Assembly: GCA_018350325.1 (NCBI GenBank) | Contig: JAEVLN010000026.1 | Span: 186,001 to 250,000 of the forward strand | Source of the DNA: Globodera rostochiensis | Lineage: Eukaryota; Nematoda; Chromadorea; Rhabditida; Heteroderidae | Direction of reading: 5' to 3' | DNA: 64,000 nucleotides | In this document: positions 23,279-35,500 of the stretch, in pieces | How the letters are laid out: every line of letters starts with the position of its first letter | How positions within the stretch are numbered: position 1 is the first letter of the stretch | Notes under the pieces: generated by a model | What the model saw: the letters and a program-made list of their open reading frames with translations, nothing else | Databases searched by the model: none | What the model was told of the DNA's origin: nothing | Translations under genes and position numbers: made by a program

Positions 23279-23944
23279 TTAAGTAACAAAAGTCGCATAT
23301 AATAATGAAAGGTCGTGTAACGGCCCGCCAACAGCGAGCATGCGGTGAGCAAGTAAAACACAGGGACACCGAAAACGAATGGACGGAGGACGATTCGTTC
23401 CCGGCCGATTCGTTCACCCCCGATTCGTGCCGTATTTCCTGAATATTGAAATTTAACAAAAGAAAAAAATGCGTGTGATTTAGAGAGTGCCAACCAATAA
23501 AGTCGGTAATTTACCCTCCGAACTCGAATTCGAATAATTTTTCAAAAAATCCAAACTTTTTAAAATTACATTTATTGCACAAAATCGATGGGAACGCAAG
23601 AAAAAAGCCATTCTCTCCACCCGTTCGCTCTACTCCTTCGCACCATTGTCCGTCGATTTATTCCTTCGGAAGTCTTTTGTTCGTACCAGACGGGGAAAGG
23701 GGGGGGGGAGGGGGGAAGGGTGGAAAAGAGGCTTTCGTTTGGCCAACTCATTTATAATTTTATTACCCCCAACGATTTCTCCTACCAAAATTCCAAGACT
23801 GCGGAAATGTCATGGAACCCGAAAAATATAAAATTGCCAAGACAATTCATTTTTTCTTCATTCAATCGAGACGTCTGGTCGTAGCGTCTTTGCTTAAAAT
23901 CGAATTATTTATAATTAAAATTTAAGATTTCTGAAATTAAAAAA

Positions 23945-24746
23945 ATGTACCAACAACAAGAACATCAACAACAACACGCTATGTTGCTCCGCGATGCAAT
24001 AAAATCGCAGTCGCGGAGCCCCTCGCCATTTGAAGGTGATGCCCAACGATTTGGGGATTTGGAGAAGCGTGAGTTCCACCAGCCAAACATCACCATCGAG
24101 GTTAAATTACTCAAATTTCTTGCAAAATGTTTTTGTCCTTTTTTTCCTATTTTTGATTCAAGAGTTAACAGACAAATTGAAATTTTTTTAATCTGATATA
24201 AATTTAAAAAAAGTTTCTCAAATTTGAAAAAAACAACCTTTGGCCAAGCCCAACCTTTTTAGGCCATCCGCCAGCTGCATAGAGTAGCAGTTTCGGGGAC
24301 AAGGCCAAATGGCAGTGACCCCCTGCACGCTGGGGTGCTCAGAGGCGAGTTTGGCCCAAACGAACCGCGTACCATCGTCGTTGGCGGTCACACCGCGGTG
24401 GAGAAGGACTTGGTTATGGACCGCCTAAAAGTCCTCATTTTGTGGCTGAATGAGGAGGGCGCCAAATATTCGGCGGCGAAATTTGCGTGCATGGCGTTTT
24501 ATTTTTTTGTAAGTTCAAATTTGCTAAAAAATATGCACTTCCATTCCTCTTAATTATCAATTAAAATTTTAAAAAAACGAATTTCCCCCTCACCAGGTAA
24601 AGCTTCATGCCTTTGGTGATGGCAATGGCCGATCTGGTAGACTTCTTATCAGTCTAATTCTCCGACGTGCAGGGCTAAGAAAACGCCGGTCCCGAACTGA
24701 ACAACCGCTTAAAAGGTTTGGAAAGCGATTTTGTGAAGGACTATGA
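23945..24746 (+). CDS. Compact Fic-domain protein (putative AMP-transferase)
   Basis: Fic proteins usually transfer AMP from ATP to target hydroxyls. Three exons (23945-24100, 24263-24508, 24597-24746) join in frame to 183 residues. Residues 1-45 are Gln/Ser-rich (MYQQQEHQQQH) with no signal peptide. Residues 48-60 (NITIEAIRQLHR) match the start of the Fic core. Residues 85-120 cover EPRTIVVGGHTAVEKDL and LILWLNEEGAKYS. The active-site loop at about 138-149 is HAFGDGNGRSGR, keeping the catalytic His, acidic residue, GNGR and final Arg, but with Ala where Pro is usual. It aligns with the FICD/FIC-1 core yet lacks their N-terminal membrane anchor and TPRs, and stops soon after the core. No exact inhibitory [ST]xxxE[GN] motif was found; SPSPFEG only resembles it. 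Neighbours are repeats. Confidence 0.85.
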
Positions 24747-25793
24747 TCCAAACTGACCTTATGATATTCTTTAATATGCCAAAATATTTTAATTGATAAA
24801 TTGTTTTGTTAACCGGATTTAAAGTCAATTTATCACAAAAAAATTTTGTATTTCTCCATCATCATTAACTAGTTCAATCGACCTTAGAAATTGAAGATTT
24901 CTTCGAATAAATTCAGGACCTTAGAAATTGGAGATTTGTTCGAATAAATTCAGACAAGTAATCGGTTTTCAAGAGCAGCAGAATGATAGTTGTTCCCCCC
25001 CCTTCCTTAACCTGTGCTATGCTTTGCTTGGGATGACAAAGTTGTCGAGAATGGGCCACCAATCTCCTTCCTTCTTGCTTCCTCTCTTACCCGCTGAAAA
25101 AATCATTCTTCCCCCCCCCCCCCCCGCCGCCCGGTAAAACATCAAACTCATTTCTCACCAACTCGTTTTTTCTTGGGGGGGGGGGGAGAACGAAGAGAAG
25201 AGGAAATTCGTAAATTTTTGACCAATTTTCTAAACAAATTTAGCCAAAAATCCCAAATTTTTCTCATCCAAATCCTGATGACAGCACCGAATCCGTTGAG
25301 GACGCAGCGGTTGCGGAAAAAGTACGGAAACGGTGGTGGCGGTGTTCTCGTGTCATGCTGCGACTTACATTATTTAGCCTTTAATCATTTTGTCTGCGGA
25401 TTTGGTGGTATGACGTTTTGAATCTCGGTCTTTCTCAAGCAGGGCTGTGGCTGCTTTAGCAGCTGTGGTAATTTTTTTGCTTATATTTGTTGAATAGATA
25501 GAAATTGGTGGTACACATCAAAAAGCCCGTCTCTATACAGTGTTTACATTTACAGAATGAGTGATGTCAAAAGTCATGCGGAATTCATTCAAACTCCATT
25601 CAATTGTGCGTGTCTAGTACAGAAGAATAGTGAGATTTTGGGAGATAATTAGATCGATTTTTTTTTCTTGGAAAAAAGCGTTTCCGCCAATATCTCACCA
25701 CAGAGTCCCCAGAGTACAAAAACATCACCAATATATCGTATACATTACTCTAATCCGTCGTTAGTCAAGTAGCCATCAGTTCACAACTCCGTC
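24747..25793. other. Intergenic, no gene seen
   Basis: Contains poly-C and poly-G runs near 25112 and 25175. A short Gly-rich frame at 25270-25420 has no recognised similarity. The right end is 3' flank of the SLMAP-type gene. Confidence 0.5.
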
Positions 25794-28444
25794 TTAATCG
25801 ATGTCCACCGGTGCCGGCATCGGGTTAGGCGTGAAGAAGGACTGGACCACCGTGAAGAATACGTTCCAAGCGCTGGGCTGTTGCGGTACAACAGCAACTG
25901 GCGGGCTCGCCTGAACTGCTTCAACACGTTGTTCCACGATTGCGGCCTCCTCAGCTGCAGCCGGCGCCGCTTCCGGTCGACCATTTGCCACATCCCCACC
26001 GTCGTCAACATCAGCATTTTGCTGCTGTTGGGGTTGTTCACCGCCAATGTTTGCCATGGCTGCTGCCGCTGCATTGTCGCGCTGTTGCTGATTCCGTCGA
26101 CGATGGACAAACCAGAAGAAGACGACAACAGCAAGGACGAGGAAAAAACTTAAAAAAAATGCCGTATTAAAGTCGAGCCATTGAAAAACAACCACTGACC
26201 GTTCAAGTGGCGAGTACGCGTAGAGAACCATGGCCAACAGTGCAAAACGGACCGACTCGTTGTCCAACAAATCTGCTTGCACAGCTCCCCCGAAAGCAGC
26301 GGCGCCCATTCGCTGTTGTGCAGGCGCATTCTCTGCCATTGCCTGCAGTTGATGTTCGTGGTGGTCCTGTTGCTGCGGTACAACCAGTTGAGCCACATTC
26401 TCTTCCATTGACTGTTGTTGCTGTTCGTGGTGGTTCTGTTGCTGTTGCGGTAAAACCAGTTGTGCAGGCGCATCCTCTTCCATTGCCTGTTGTTGCTGTT
26501 CGTGGTGGTTCTGTTGCTGCTGCGGTACAACCAGTTGTGCAGGCGCATTCTCTTCCATTGCCTGCTGTTGATGTTCGTGGTGGTGGTGCTGTTGCTGCGG
26601 TACAACCATCGCTTGATGCTGCTGGTGTTGTGCGTTGAAATGCGCGGGTGCCATCGCGGCCGCCGCTGCCGGGTGGACAAATTGCGCTGAAGCGGCGGCA
26701 CCGCCGGGCGCGCCGCCGACAAATGTGTAGGCCTAAAATGTGTAAAAAAAATTGGCCTCAAATTCATGTCAATTAACAAAAGATTTTGAAATTTAAAAAA
26801 AAATGTACAATGACAAAATTTAAAAGGAAAAAATAAAGTCTAAAATGAGTTGCACGCACCTCATTGTATTTGCGAAGAAGTGCATCGAAGTCGTCCCGTT
26901 GACGCCCAAATTGAGTCTCAAAGTCCGTGCAGCGCTGTCGTAAGAAGGTGCACTCCTCTTCCACATTTACCAAACTAAAAGCCATAAATTCCAGCAATTC
27001 TTCTGTTCTATAATCGAGCTACCCTAACTTTTAACAACCAAATTTTGAATAGATACATTATAAAATTCAATTTAAAAAGCGTAAATAAAAACCTCATGTC
27101 CGAGTCATGCAACTTCATCGCGCTCTCCTGAACCTGCTCTTGCATGGCTCGAAGCGATTCCTTGGCCATCTGCTCAATTCGTCCACGGTCCTCGGCCAAC
27201 TCGCGCATTTCAGTGACCAACCGCTGCTGTTCTGCCGTCGTCCCATCAGTGCCACCATTTTTTGCAGAAATGGTAGTAGCCCTGGAAGCGCCCGTCCATT
27301 TAGTCTTTATGTCCACTTGGGACTCGAGCTGTTCAATGCGCGACAATAGAAGCTCCTTGAATAAAAAAAATTCTGAATTTAAAAAAAACTAAAAATTTCT
27401 TGCCTGGTCAACATGCTCTTGCCACTTTGTTTGCAAAGCTTCTTGAGCAGTGCGCAACTGTTCCTCCAACGTCAGAAGCTTGAGACCAAGCAGCTGAAAT
27501 ACGAGCTCATCCATTTTTAATATATTATTTACAATATATTCCACGCACATTTTCCCTATGTTTGGCCTCCTTGATGTACTGGTCCAGAATGAAGAGTTTG
27601 TCATTCCTCACCAGCGTGTAGTTGTGCGGGATTTGTTGTTGTAGCAGTAACGGGACGGTGCCATGCTCCGTTTTGGGACGTTCGGCACACTCCTCGCCAC
27701 GCTCGTTGATGAGGCGCACAATGCAGGTCACACAACCGCTGGCCACTGAATGATTTTTTTAATAAATATTCAGAAAATTTATTCAAATCACAACAACTCA
27801 CCCTTTTTGGCGTTGTCCACAATTTCTACTCCAAGCTAAACAAAATGAGTAAATTATAAAGCCCCTACAAAACAATATTCAGAATATTGGCATTATGCGC
27901 ACAAACCTGGAGAATGTCTCCGGAAAAGATCTCGCGCGGCTCGTTCTCCTCCCCGCTGGCGCTCAGCCGTTCGTTGTTGATGAACGTGCCGTTAGACGAC
28001 CGCGTGTCCTTGACCATAAACTGACCGTTGGCATTTAGCCACAGAATGGCATGGTTGCGCGACAACACCTAAAAATGCTTCTTAAACTGTTCACCAATCA
28101 ACATAAAGTGATCATTCTGATCACAACAAATCAGAAAGTTGTAAAAAAACAAAAACAACAAACTTTGCAGTCAAAAATCGCATTGCTCGCCGACGGTTGA
28201 AGTCGGATTATCGATCGACCAATTTTCACGGCATTTTCTTCACTCCGCGTGACCACAACCCTAAAAATAATGCTCAAAATTGCCTAATAGATGCAATTAG
28301 TTGACTAATTAATTCAAATGCGGGTTCCCCATAACAAAAATTGATGCGAAACCTCCTTTCTTCGAATGGATGTGAGTTGCTGCATGGCGTCAGAATACAA
28401 AACGGCAATGCACCGCTGCTAGTTGTCGATGTGGCGGCCATCAT
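25794..28444 (-). CDS. SLMAP-type FHA/coiled-coil/tail-anchored protein
   Basis: Sarcolemmal membrane-associated protein family; in other animals it links STRIPAK phosphatase to Hippo-type kinases via its FHA domain. The chosen start is [15 protein letters not shown] at 28444; an in-frame start 36 bases upstream is possible. Exons give [22 protein letters not shown], then the FHA core [24 protein letters not shown] and [11 protein letters not shown] (all within about the first 130 residues). Several coiled-coil exons follow (for example [56 protein letters not shown]). The last exon (about 25794-26733) holds an Ala-rich lead, four Gln/His-rich repeats and a membrane segment ([17 protein letters not shown] followed by RRR). 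About 110 further residues follow, ending PMPAPVDID. The long tail after the membrane segment is unusual for a tail anchor. Confidence 0.88.
26335..26620 (-). repeat. In-frame tandem repeat, about 25 codons x 4, in the SLMAP gene
   Basis: Four copies of a unit reading roughly [19 protein letters not shown] then APAQL, near 75 bases each. DNA identity between the second and third copies is high, so the expansion is recent or homogenised. It sits just before the membrane segment. Confidence 0.9.
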
Positions 28445-29205
28445 TTTACATAAATTCTGAGGACGATTACACAATTTCAAATCAATTCTTTGTTGGAGAT
28501 GCTATGGAAATATATGGAAAATCTACAAAAAAGTTTTTGTTTTATGCGAAAAATATGTATGCACAATTTAAAGTAAATCAAATAAAAGACTTCCCGCCGG
28601 AAAGAAGCGGGGGTAGGGGGGAGATGGATGGGAGTTAGCCAGGGAAGTGAGAACATGATCCCCCTCCCCATTTTTTGGGTGCCCTTTTTTTGCGTCTTCC
28701 GCCTCCCCCAGAGAAAAATTTCCGAAATTTGCGGCGATTAGGCGAAACGCCAAAATTTACACTATTTTATTCAAACAAATATGTAATCATGCGGGCAGAC
28801 AGCGTTGGTTATTATACACTGTATCTTTTGGAACCTTTCCGAATCGCTTAGCTTTTGCTTGATGAAAAATTCTAGGAATTTGAGCTTTCTAATGATACCA
28901 TGTATTGATTTGGTTGAGTTTGAAAAAAAGTTATAACCGTCGGCACATGCTTTAAATTTAATAAATTAGCGCCATTTTATAAAAAAAAAATGTTTTTAAA
29001 GTCATGCAAGGCGTGTTCTATAGGTTTTGGGGGTTGAGGAAAGGCATGGTTGTACGACAACACGTTTCAAATAAATTCGGTTGCTTTTGGTTTATTGAAT
29101 TAATGCAAATTGCAAAAATAATTCTGAGACAATTACACAAATTCAAATCAAGATCATTGAGGCAATTTAAAAAAATGTAAAAACTGTCAAAAACAATGAT
29201 TATTG
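28445..29205. other. Intergenic, no gene seen
   Basis: Between SLMAP and POLE2, both on the minus strand. It has a GC-rich patch at 28600-28720 (GAAGCGGGGGTAGGG and CCCCCTCCCC) and otherwise AT-rich unique DNA. Similar GC-rich wording, including GGTGCCCTTTTTTTGCGTCTTCC, occurs in inverse orientation near 57405-57460, suggesting a dispersed repeat. Confidence 0.5.
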
Positions 29206-31363
29206 TCATGAAGAATTCTCTTCGTGGTACGCGGAATGTTCGACCCGTTGCAGCGTTGGATAGTACACTTGGAACTCGAAATGGGTGCCAAGCGAGAAAG
29301 GGCCCGGGTTCAGCGTCAGTTGCCGCTGATCATTGGCCGACTCGACAAACGCGTTGAAACGATCGGCGATCACTTAAATTTAAAAAAAATAGGAAATTTA
29401 CTAATTTTTTTAAAAATTATTCCTTCAACAAATTTTTGGCACCTTACCAAGCGCGTCCGGGGCGGGGAACAGTTGGAAGAGCGGGTCAAAATGCGGCTGA
29501 ATCGGATTGGTGAAGAGAGGCAACGGCGAAAAATGGCGTTGAGCCCAAATGGTGTCGCAAAACTGTTGTTGAACGGATTTAAATTAACATTTTTTGTGGT
29601 ACAGTTTTTTTTGTTGTTGAAATGTACAGTACCAGTTTTGGTATGCTGCTAGGCTTTGCATTTTTTGGCATAAAAACGGCCGAACGGCACAACTTCTCCA
29701 CCATGTCGTCCCGATAAATGACAATGTGCCGATCTTTGAAGATCAATTTGCATGGGTTGGGCGCAAAATGTACATTTTTGGCATCCTTAAAGCATTTTTG
29801 CAGCACAGGCAGAAGAGACGGTCTAAAAATTTGAAAAAAAAAACAAACAAAAAAAATTTGAAAAAATTTTTAATGCCTGGGAAAAATTTGCAAAGGTGGC
29901 GCATCGTCCGCGCTCGGCACCAACACAAATTCGGTGTTGCAATATTTGTCCGAAAATTCGCTCAAAATGTTGGCAAAATGCCGAAACGCGATGGCCGCCT
30001 GGTCCATATAGCCATGAGCCCGCTGAATGCTGATGAAACGACCGCAAAAAACAAACTTTTGTTGAAAAAAAATAAAATTAAAGAACGTTTAAAAACAATT
30101 ACAATTACAATGTTTGGTGGGCTGCTCGAAAAGCCTTGCAGAAGATGGTACAGAGCCTTCATGACCTTAAACCAAAAACAGGACAAATTTGTTACAAAAA
30201 TGCGTCAACATTTTAGGAATAATATGAGTCCTTTTTTCTTATAAACAACCCACCCTGTCATCGTCCAGATACACGTCGGACATGAGCACAATTCGATCGT
30301 TCGGGTCTCCTCTGCTGCCCCGGCCCAACTCTGCGCGCATTGCGCACCGTTCGCCACCATCGACCGCCGCTTCGCAGAGACTCAACTGCTTTACCGGAGG
30401 CAACGTGACCTGGTCGACGTCCAGACGGTTGCCATCCGGTGAGCAGATGCCGTCAAACACATAAGTGCCACCCTCAAAATACAGACCGTCCTCGTAGGTA
30501 GAAGCACCGAGATGGAGACGTACACAACCGGACAAATCCTCTGGAAAGTGCCAAGAAATTACGATTTTCATAGAATTGTAAAAAAAAAAGCACAATAATT
30601 CAAATATCAGAGCACGTACCAGCAACAAAATGTCCGTCGGTGCCACGAAACAGTTGAGCCAAAATGCACACTTTTGAGCCTCGATGAGCAAGCAGTGAGT
30701 CAATCGGATCAAAATGTTTCACGTCCTGAACGACCAACTAAATGAAATTGGCACATTAAAATGATGACAAGTTCAAACCAGTTTTCAAACAAACCATTCT
30801 GATCAACTCAAAGCGTTGTCTGTACGCGTCAAAGCTGAGTTTGTCCCACGGCGACTGTCCAACAGAGTCCACCAAATGATGCGATGTTCGTCTCCTGTCT
30901 TCCACAATCGATCGTCGCCATTCAACGACATTTTCGAGCTTGAACAGAGTCTCACTAAAAGTGCCATCAATCTCAAGCTGTTCGTGCTGTTGCTATGCTT
31001 CTTACCTTTCATTCTTTTTCTGTCGATTGACCTCATGCAAAATTGCCTTTAAACACACTAAGTCCAGCAACTCGGATTCGACTGAAAAAAGCAACAATAA
31101 AATTTGAAAAAATTCATTAAAACGCAAACCTCCTTTCTGTTCAACAAGTTGCATAACACGTTTCATGACTTTCTGATGCTGCTTTCGGTCGCCTCCCAAG
31201 CTGGTCAACTGATCGGCGAGATAGCCCAACGCTTGTTCACCCAGATAAAATGAACGGGCAGAGAAGAACTTCTTGATCTGAACAGCTTGAACTTGGTGAC
31301 ACAGCACCACCCGTCCTCTTCACCTACACGGCGCCGTAATTCTGCCGCCGCTGTCGAATCCAT
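29206..31363 (-). CDS. DNA polymerase epsilon subunit 2 (POLE2/Dpb2)
   Basis: B-subunit of the leading-strand replicative polymerase, nuclear, needed for CMG helicase-polymerase assembly. Starts MDSTAAAELRRR at 31363; the next exon continues IKKFFSARSFYLGEQALGY (the N-terminal helical domain). Further exons give LLDLVCLKAILHEVNR, SPWDKLSFDAYRQRFELI, SKVCILAQLFRGTDGHFVA, LSGCVRLHLGASTYEDGL (the OB-fold region) and RIVLMSDVYLDDDR, the start of the inactive phosphoesterase domain. The rest includes HFANILSEFSDKYCNTEF, VIYRDDMVEKLCRSAVF and DALGVIADRFNAFVES, then LNPGPFSLGTHFEFQVYYP. The stop is at 29206. Motif order matches POLE2 along its whole length. A TTTAG splice site 9 bases before the start suggests trans-splicing. 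U1-C lies 279 bp upstream on the same strand. Confidence 0.93.
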
Positions 31364-31372
31364 ACAAAAATG

Positions 31373-31380
31373 CTAAATTT
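31373..31380 (-). promoter_or_regulatory. Candidate trans-splice acceptor for POLE2
   Basis: On the minus strand AAATTTAG ends 9 bases before the POLE2 ATG. Nematode spliced leaders are usually added at such U-rich AG sites just before the start codon. Inference; no RNA data. Confidence 0.5.
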
Positions 31381-31642
31381 GCGCTGACAAAAGAAGACTT
31401 GGAATTTTTTTTCAAACATTGCACAAAATGAACGTATTGCGATTGGCTCCAAAACCCAAAAAATAAATCAGAGTAAATTAGTCAAATTTTTTTGTTTGTT
31501 TGACAAAAGTGAAGATCTTCATGAAAATTGAATTGTAAATAATAAAATAAAACAATGATTGATAACAAAATGAAAATTCCATACATGATTTTCATTTATT
31601 TTTATTCGCCCTTTCCATTTCGTTCATTCACGGCACCACCCG

Positions 31643-32391
31643 TCATTCTTGTGGCTGCTGCTTGATTGCAGTCCGGAGCGGTGACTGTTGCGGCATTCCG
31701 CCATTCGTCGCACTCACCGCCGCTGTTGACGATGCCGGCATTATTGCTGAAGTGACCACGGGCAACGGGATGGCGGTACCATTGCCAGCGGCAGTCATCA
31801 TGCCGGGCGGAAGGACCGGCGGTGTGAAGAAGCCGGCCATTGATGGTGGCATCATTGGTGGACGAACCATTGCCATCGGATTGACGAACGGACCGCGCGG
31901 AGGCTAAACACAACATGAAGCAGCAATTAATATATATACAAATTAAGAAAGAACAACAAAAAAAAACGCTTACAATCATGGTGGGCACGGGCACAGACAC
32001 CGGTGGCATAAATCCGGGCGCTGCCGCGGGCAACATCCGCTGCGACGTAAATGCTTAAAAATGAAAAAAGTAAGGGCGACAACGACGCGAAAACGTTCGC
32101 CACACTAATCAACACCAGATCTTAGGAAGAAAACCCAAAAAAAAAAAACAACAGAAAAGCGCCATTTGAATATTCACCGCGAGTGGTGGCATCAATCAAC
32201 TTCTGGGCCTGCTCCTCCATCCACGCCTGGTAGTACATTCGAACATTTTCCTGAAACCGTAATTCCAATTTGCTAAACTGTTGACCACCCATTTTGACCT
32301 TGTGCTTTCGTCCACCATTGTGAGTTTTGCGAACAGAAGGCGAGTCGTGCGTCAGGAAAGCATCACAATAGTCACAGTAGTATTTCGGCAT
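31643..32391 (-). CDS. U1 small nuclear ribonucleoprotein C (U1-C)
   Basis: U1 snRNP subunit that stabilises 5' splice-site recognition. Exon 1 gives [19 protein letters not shown] then [12 protein letters not shown], a U1-type C2H2 zinc finger (CxxC...H...H). A 48-base intron (GT...TTTCAG) is required to reach [16 protein letters not shown] then KLIDATTR, the conserved helix after the finger; without splicing 16 extra residues would be inserted. The remaining exons are Pro/Met-rich ([34 protein letters not shown]), as in all U1-C proteins, ending IKQQPQE. The NDST stop codon is only about 130 bp upstream on the same strand. Confidence 0.95.
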
Positions 32392-32399
32392 TTTTCAAA

Positions 32400-32412
32400 C
32401 TATTTGTTTTTG
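32400..32412 (-). promoter_or_regulatory. Candidate trans-splice acceptor for U1-C
   Basis: The minus strand has a U-rich tract ending CAAATAG 8 bases before the ATG, inside the 130-bp gap after the NDST gene. This is the expected layout of a downstream operon gene. Inference. Confidence 0.45.
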
Positions 32413-32522
32413 TGCCAAAAGTACAAAATAAGAAATAAAAAAATTTGAGCAAATACCACATAATTAGGTATGTGTGTTGGGTTTATAAAAACAAAATGTA
32501 TCAAATCGTCAATGTTGAGAGA

Positions 32523-35500
32523 TCAATTTTGTTGCAAAAACGAAGGAAAGCGAAAGTGATATTTCCGAAAAAGTTCCCGCATTTCAATGTTTGGACCGGT
32601 AAAGTACGTCTCCAAGTGCTGCCTCAGTCTGTTTGGCATTGGCTCATCTAAAAAAAAATAGATAATTTCTCAAACACGAAAGACAAAACAAAAAGGAAAG
32701 CCAATCGAAAAATGTTTAACACCAACGTAAAGCACTTACAGTGGCGCCCTTTGCTTCGACCCAAACAGCGCAACCGTTGATGATCCCTCTGCTGCTGTAG
32801 ATGCACATCCGTTTTTTCGACCAAAACAGCACAATAGAAGCCTTTTTCAGGGGAATAGCGCAGCAACCGGTGCAGCCCGTCAAGAGGGGGAAGTTGAAGC
32901 TTGGCAAACAGTTCAGAAAGCACAAAATAAGGCTCCGAGCGCAACCGCAACCCGTCAACGAACAGCAATTGGGAAGGCGCAAAATGGTCCAACCATCGGT
33001 CAATGTGACGAGCATAAAGGCCAGGCCAAAGACATCGTCTTAATCCGCGCTTTATGTTACAAACAAATTTTTGCCAAAAAGAATGAACACCTTCTCAGTT
33101 TGGTCAAGCCTTCATCGTCAATGGTCTCGTTGGCGAACAGTTGTTCAGCACTGTAGCGCAATGCCGCCGAATTGTTGTGTGCTCGCATATGCTAAAAAGG
33201 GAATTTAACAAACTGAACGTATTAAGAATATCGTTTTTGGCACACTTTACTCATTGGATTGACACCAAAAATTTCAATAAAAAGTGATCAAATGAATAAA
33301 ACTTTATCAAAAATCAACCAGCATGCCTGAAACCAGGAGTAGGCCCGTTGTGCCGGATCACTGAGGATGACGATCAGTTTGGCGTTCGGCAACAGCGCGT
33401 GCACAGCGCCGGGCACTTTTGGGTTGTCGAAGTAATTTGCGCTTTTCTCAAACAGAACGGAGATGGTTGACGACGCGTTGGCAAACTGTTCGGCGTACCA
33501 ATGCACGCCACGCGCATAATTTGGCCCTCCAAAAAATTGGAGCTCCTCAAACGAATTGGAAATGGGAGCATTGGTGGAGATGTTCGGATGAAGTGACAGA
33601 AATAGGCCAAGTGCAGTTGTCCCTAAAGAATGGCTTTTATAAAAAAAGACATTTTTTTTTATCCAAAAAGTTTTCTACCCGTTTTTTGCGGGCCTAAAAT
33701 GAGCAAATTTGGCAATTTGAGTGAAGTGCAATTGAAATTGGATGGCATTGTCTGTCTGTGACGAGGATCATCACATGGGTTCTGTTCAAAATGTAGAATT
33801 TTGATTAAACAATTAAGGTTTGGATAAAATAAAACTAAAAATTATAATTTGGATCTTTTTCCAAAATTATTAACCCTAAAAAATATAATTCTAAAAATGG
33901 TACCGTGTAAAGCAAAGTTCGCTCCTGCGGAAATCGGTTCAAGTACAGCTCGGCCAAATTGGTGGGGGTCGTCCACCGCAGGCGCAAATTTGTCCAACAT
34001 TCCACAAATTTAGCCAAATTCAAAAAAGTGAACGCGCCAAGCCGATCGTTCGCAAAATTTTGCTGATGCGTCATAAAAATGGAAAATTTGTTCATCAAAA
34101 CGGAAGTGAACAGCTCGCCACCGAAGACATTGCTCAAAAAATGGTCGACTCCATCCGGATAGGCGTGGAAGAATTGAGTGTGGGTGAAGAGGCCACAAGT
34201 TTGTCTGATGAACAATTAATTTGAACCCAACAAAATGAACAATTCTCCAATTTTTTTCAAAAATGTGATCTGAAATATCAACACAAATCAATGCCGGAAT
34301 ACCTGGGAAGTACCGTCACGGGCCCATGCACAAATGCACGTCTTCCGCTTGCCGGTCTCAAATGAGGATATTCTGTAAAAATGGTTAAAAAAATTCACCA
34401 AAAATCGGACACGAACTGCTCGAGAAACTCAAAAAATCTTGATTTAGACGAAATTTCGACCGATCAGATCACTAAATATAACCTTCAGTGGAAGTGATTC
34501 GGACAGACCAGACTGTCGCCCAGGCGTCGTACAACGGCTGATACACCGGATAAACCTTAGAATTTTGTGAAAAAAAAAATGAATTATTTAAAGAAATTGG
34601 AAACCCCGGAATGTTGAGGCGAGACGGCATAACTCAGATTGGCAGACACTCCGACATTCTGTGCAAAAACGCGATTTTGTGTCATTAGTGCAACAAGAAA
34701 TTCTGCCGAAAATTCATGCGGATGATTGTGCCGCCACATGTGCGGAAACCAATGGAATTTGTTGGCATTGCCTGAAATTATACAAATTAAACAATTTTGG
34801 GTTGCCAAACTTACTGACAAGAATTTCGTCTCCTCGAATTTCGGACGAGTCGCCATGACGAAAAAAATAGCCCGAAAAGCCCAAAGTGAAGGAAAAATTG
34901 GCAATGTGTTCACGGAGTTCATCTTGCAAAATGTGCAAAGACTGAACGTCGTCAGCAACCAACCGAGAGCCACTGGTACCAACAAACACGTCGTCAATAT
35001 CAATTTGGACAAATCTAAAAAACCAAAAATTTATTATAAATATTCATAAAATTTGGTTAGGTAAACCTTTCCAAGTCCTCGTTGTGAATTGTTGGTGCCA
35101 AAAATGCAATTGCATCCAAAAGAGCGATTTGAATGAGCCAATGTTGATCCGGTTTTGCACCAAAAATCACATGGCGCTCCTCCAGTTGTAAAGCAACGGC
35201 AAACTGCTCGCCCAACTCGTTCTCCGCCCTCAGTATTGGGTTCAGTCGACTCAGTGTCGGCTTGAACAACGTACACTCAACAACATTGCTTTCATTTCGT
35301 GTCCAATATTCGACGTCCGCCTTGGCAACATGGCGGAATGGTGATGCATTTGCAATCGCCAATTTGGTTACCGATTGTCGTCCATAAACAGTGAAATTGG
35401 CAAATTCGATGCGTTGTCCATTCGTAGACAGTTCCAAAAAAGAAATAACTCCAGCAGAATGACGTGCACAAAACTCGCGCAGCAGTGCCTTTTCACCAGA

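Larger units (their letters stand above)
21040..23944. other. Repeat-rich intergenic region
   Basis: No gene was seen. It contains a GC-rich patch (21100-21600), an inverted pair of related sequences (21657-21760 and 22600-22690), a degenerate array of GTGCGAAATGTCC-like words (22530-22915), and a TTAA-flanked MITE (23104-23278). 23280-23944 is unremarkable apart from a poly-G run near 23700. Confidence 0.6.

Noticed and set aside
26207..26638. Plus-strand frame of 143 codons opposite SLMAP
   Set aside because: Antisense shadow of the Gln/His repeat; the minus strand carries the conserved membrane segment and splicing.
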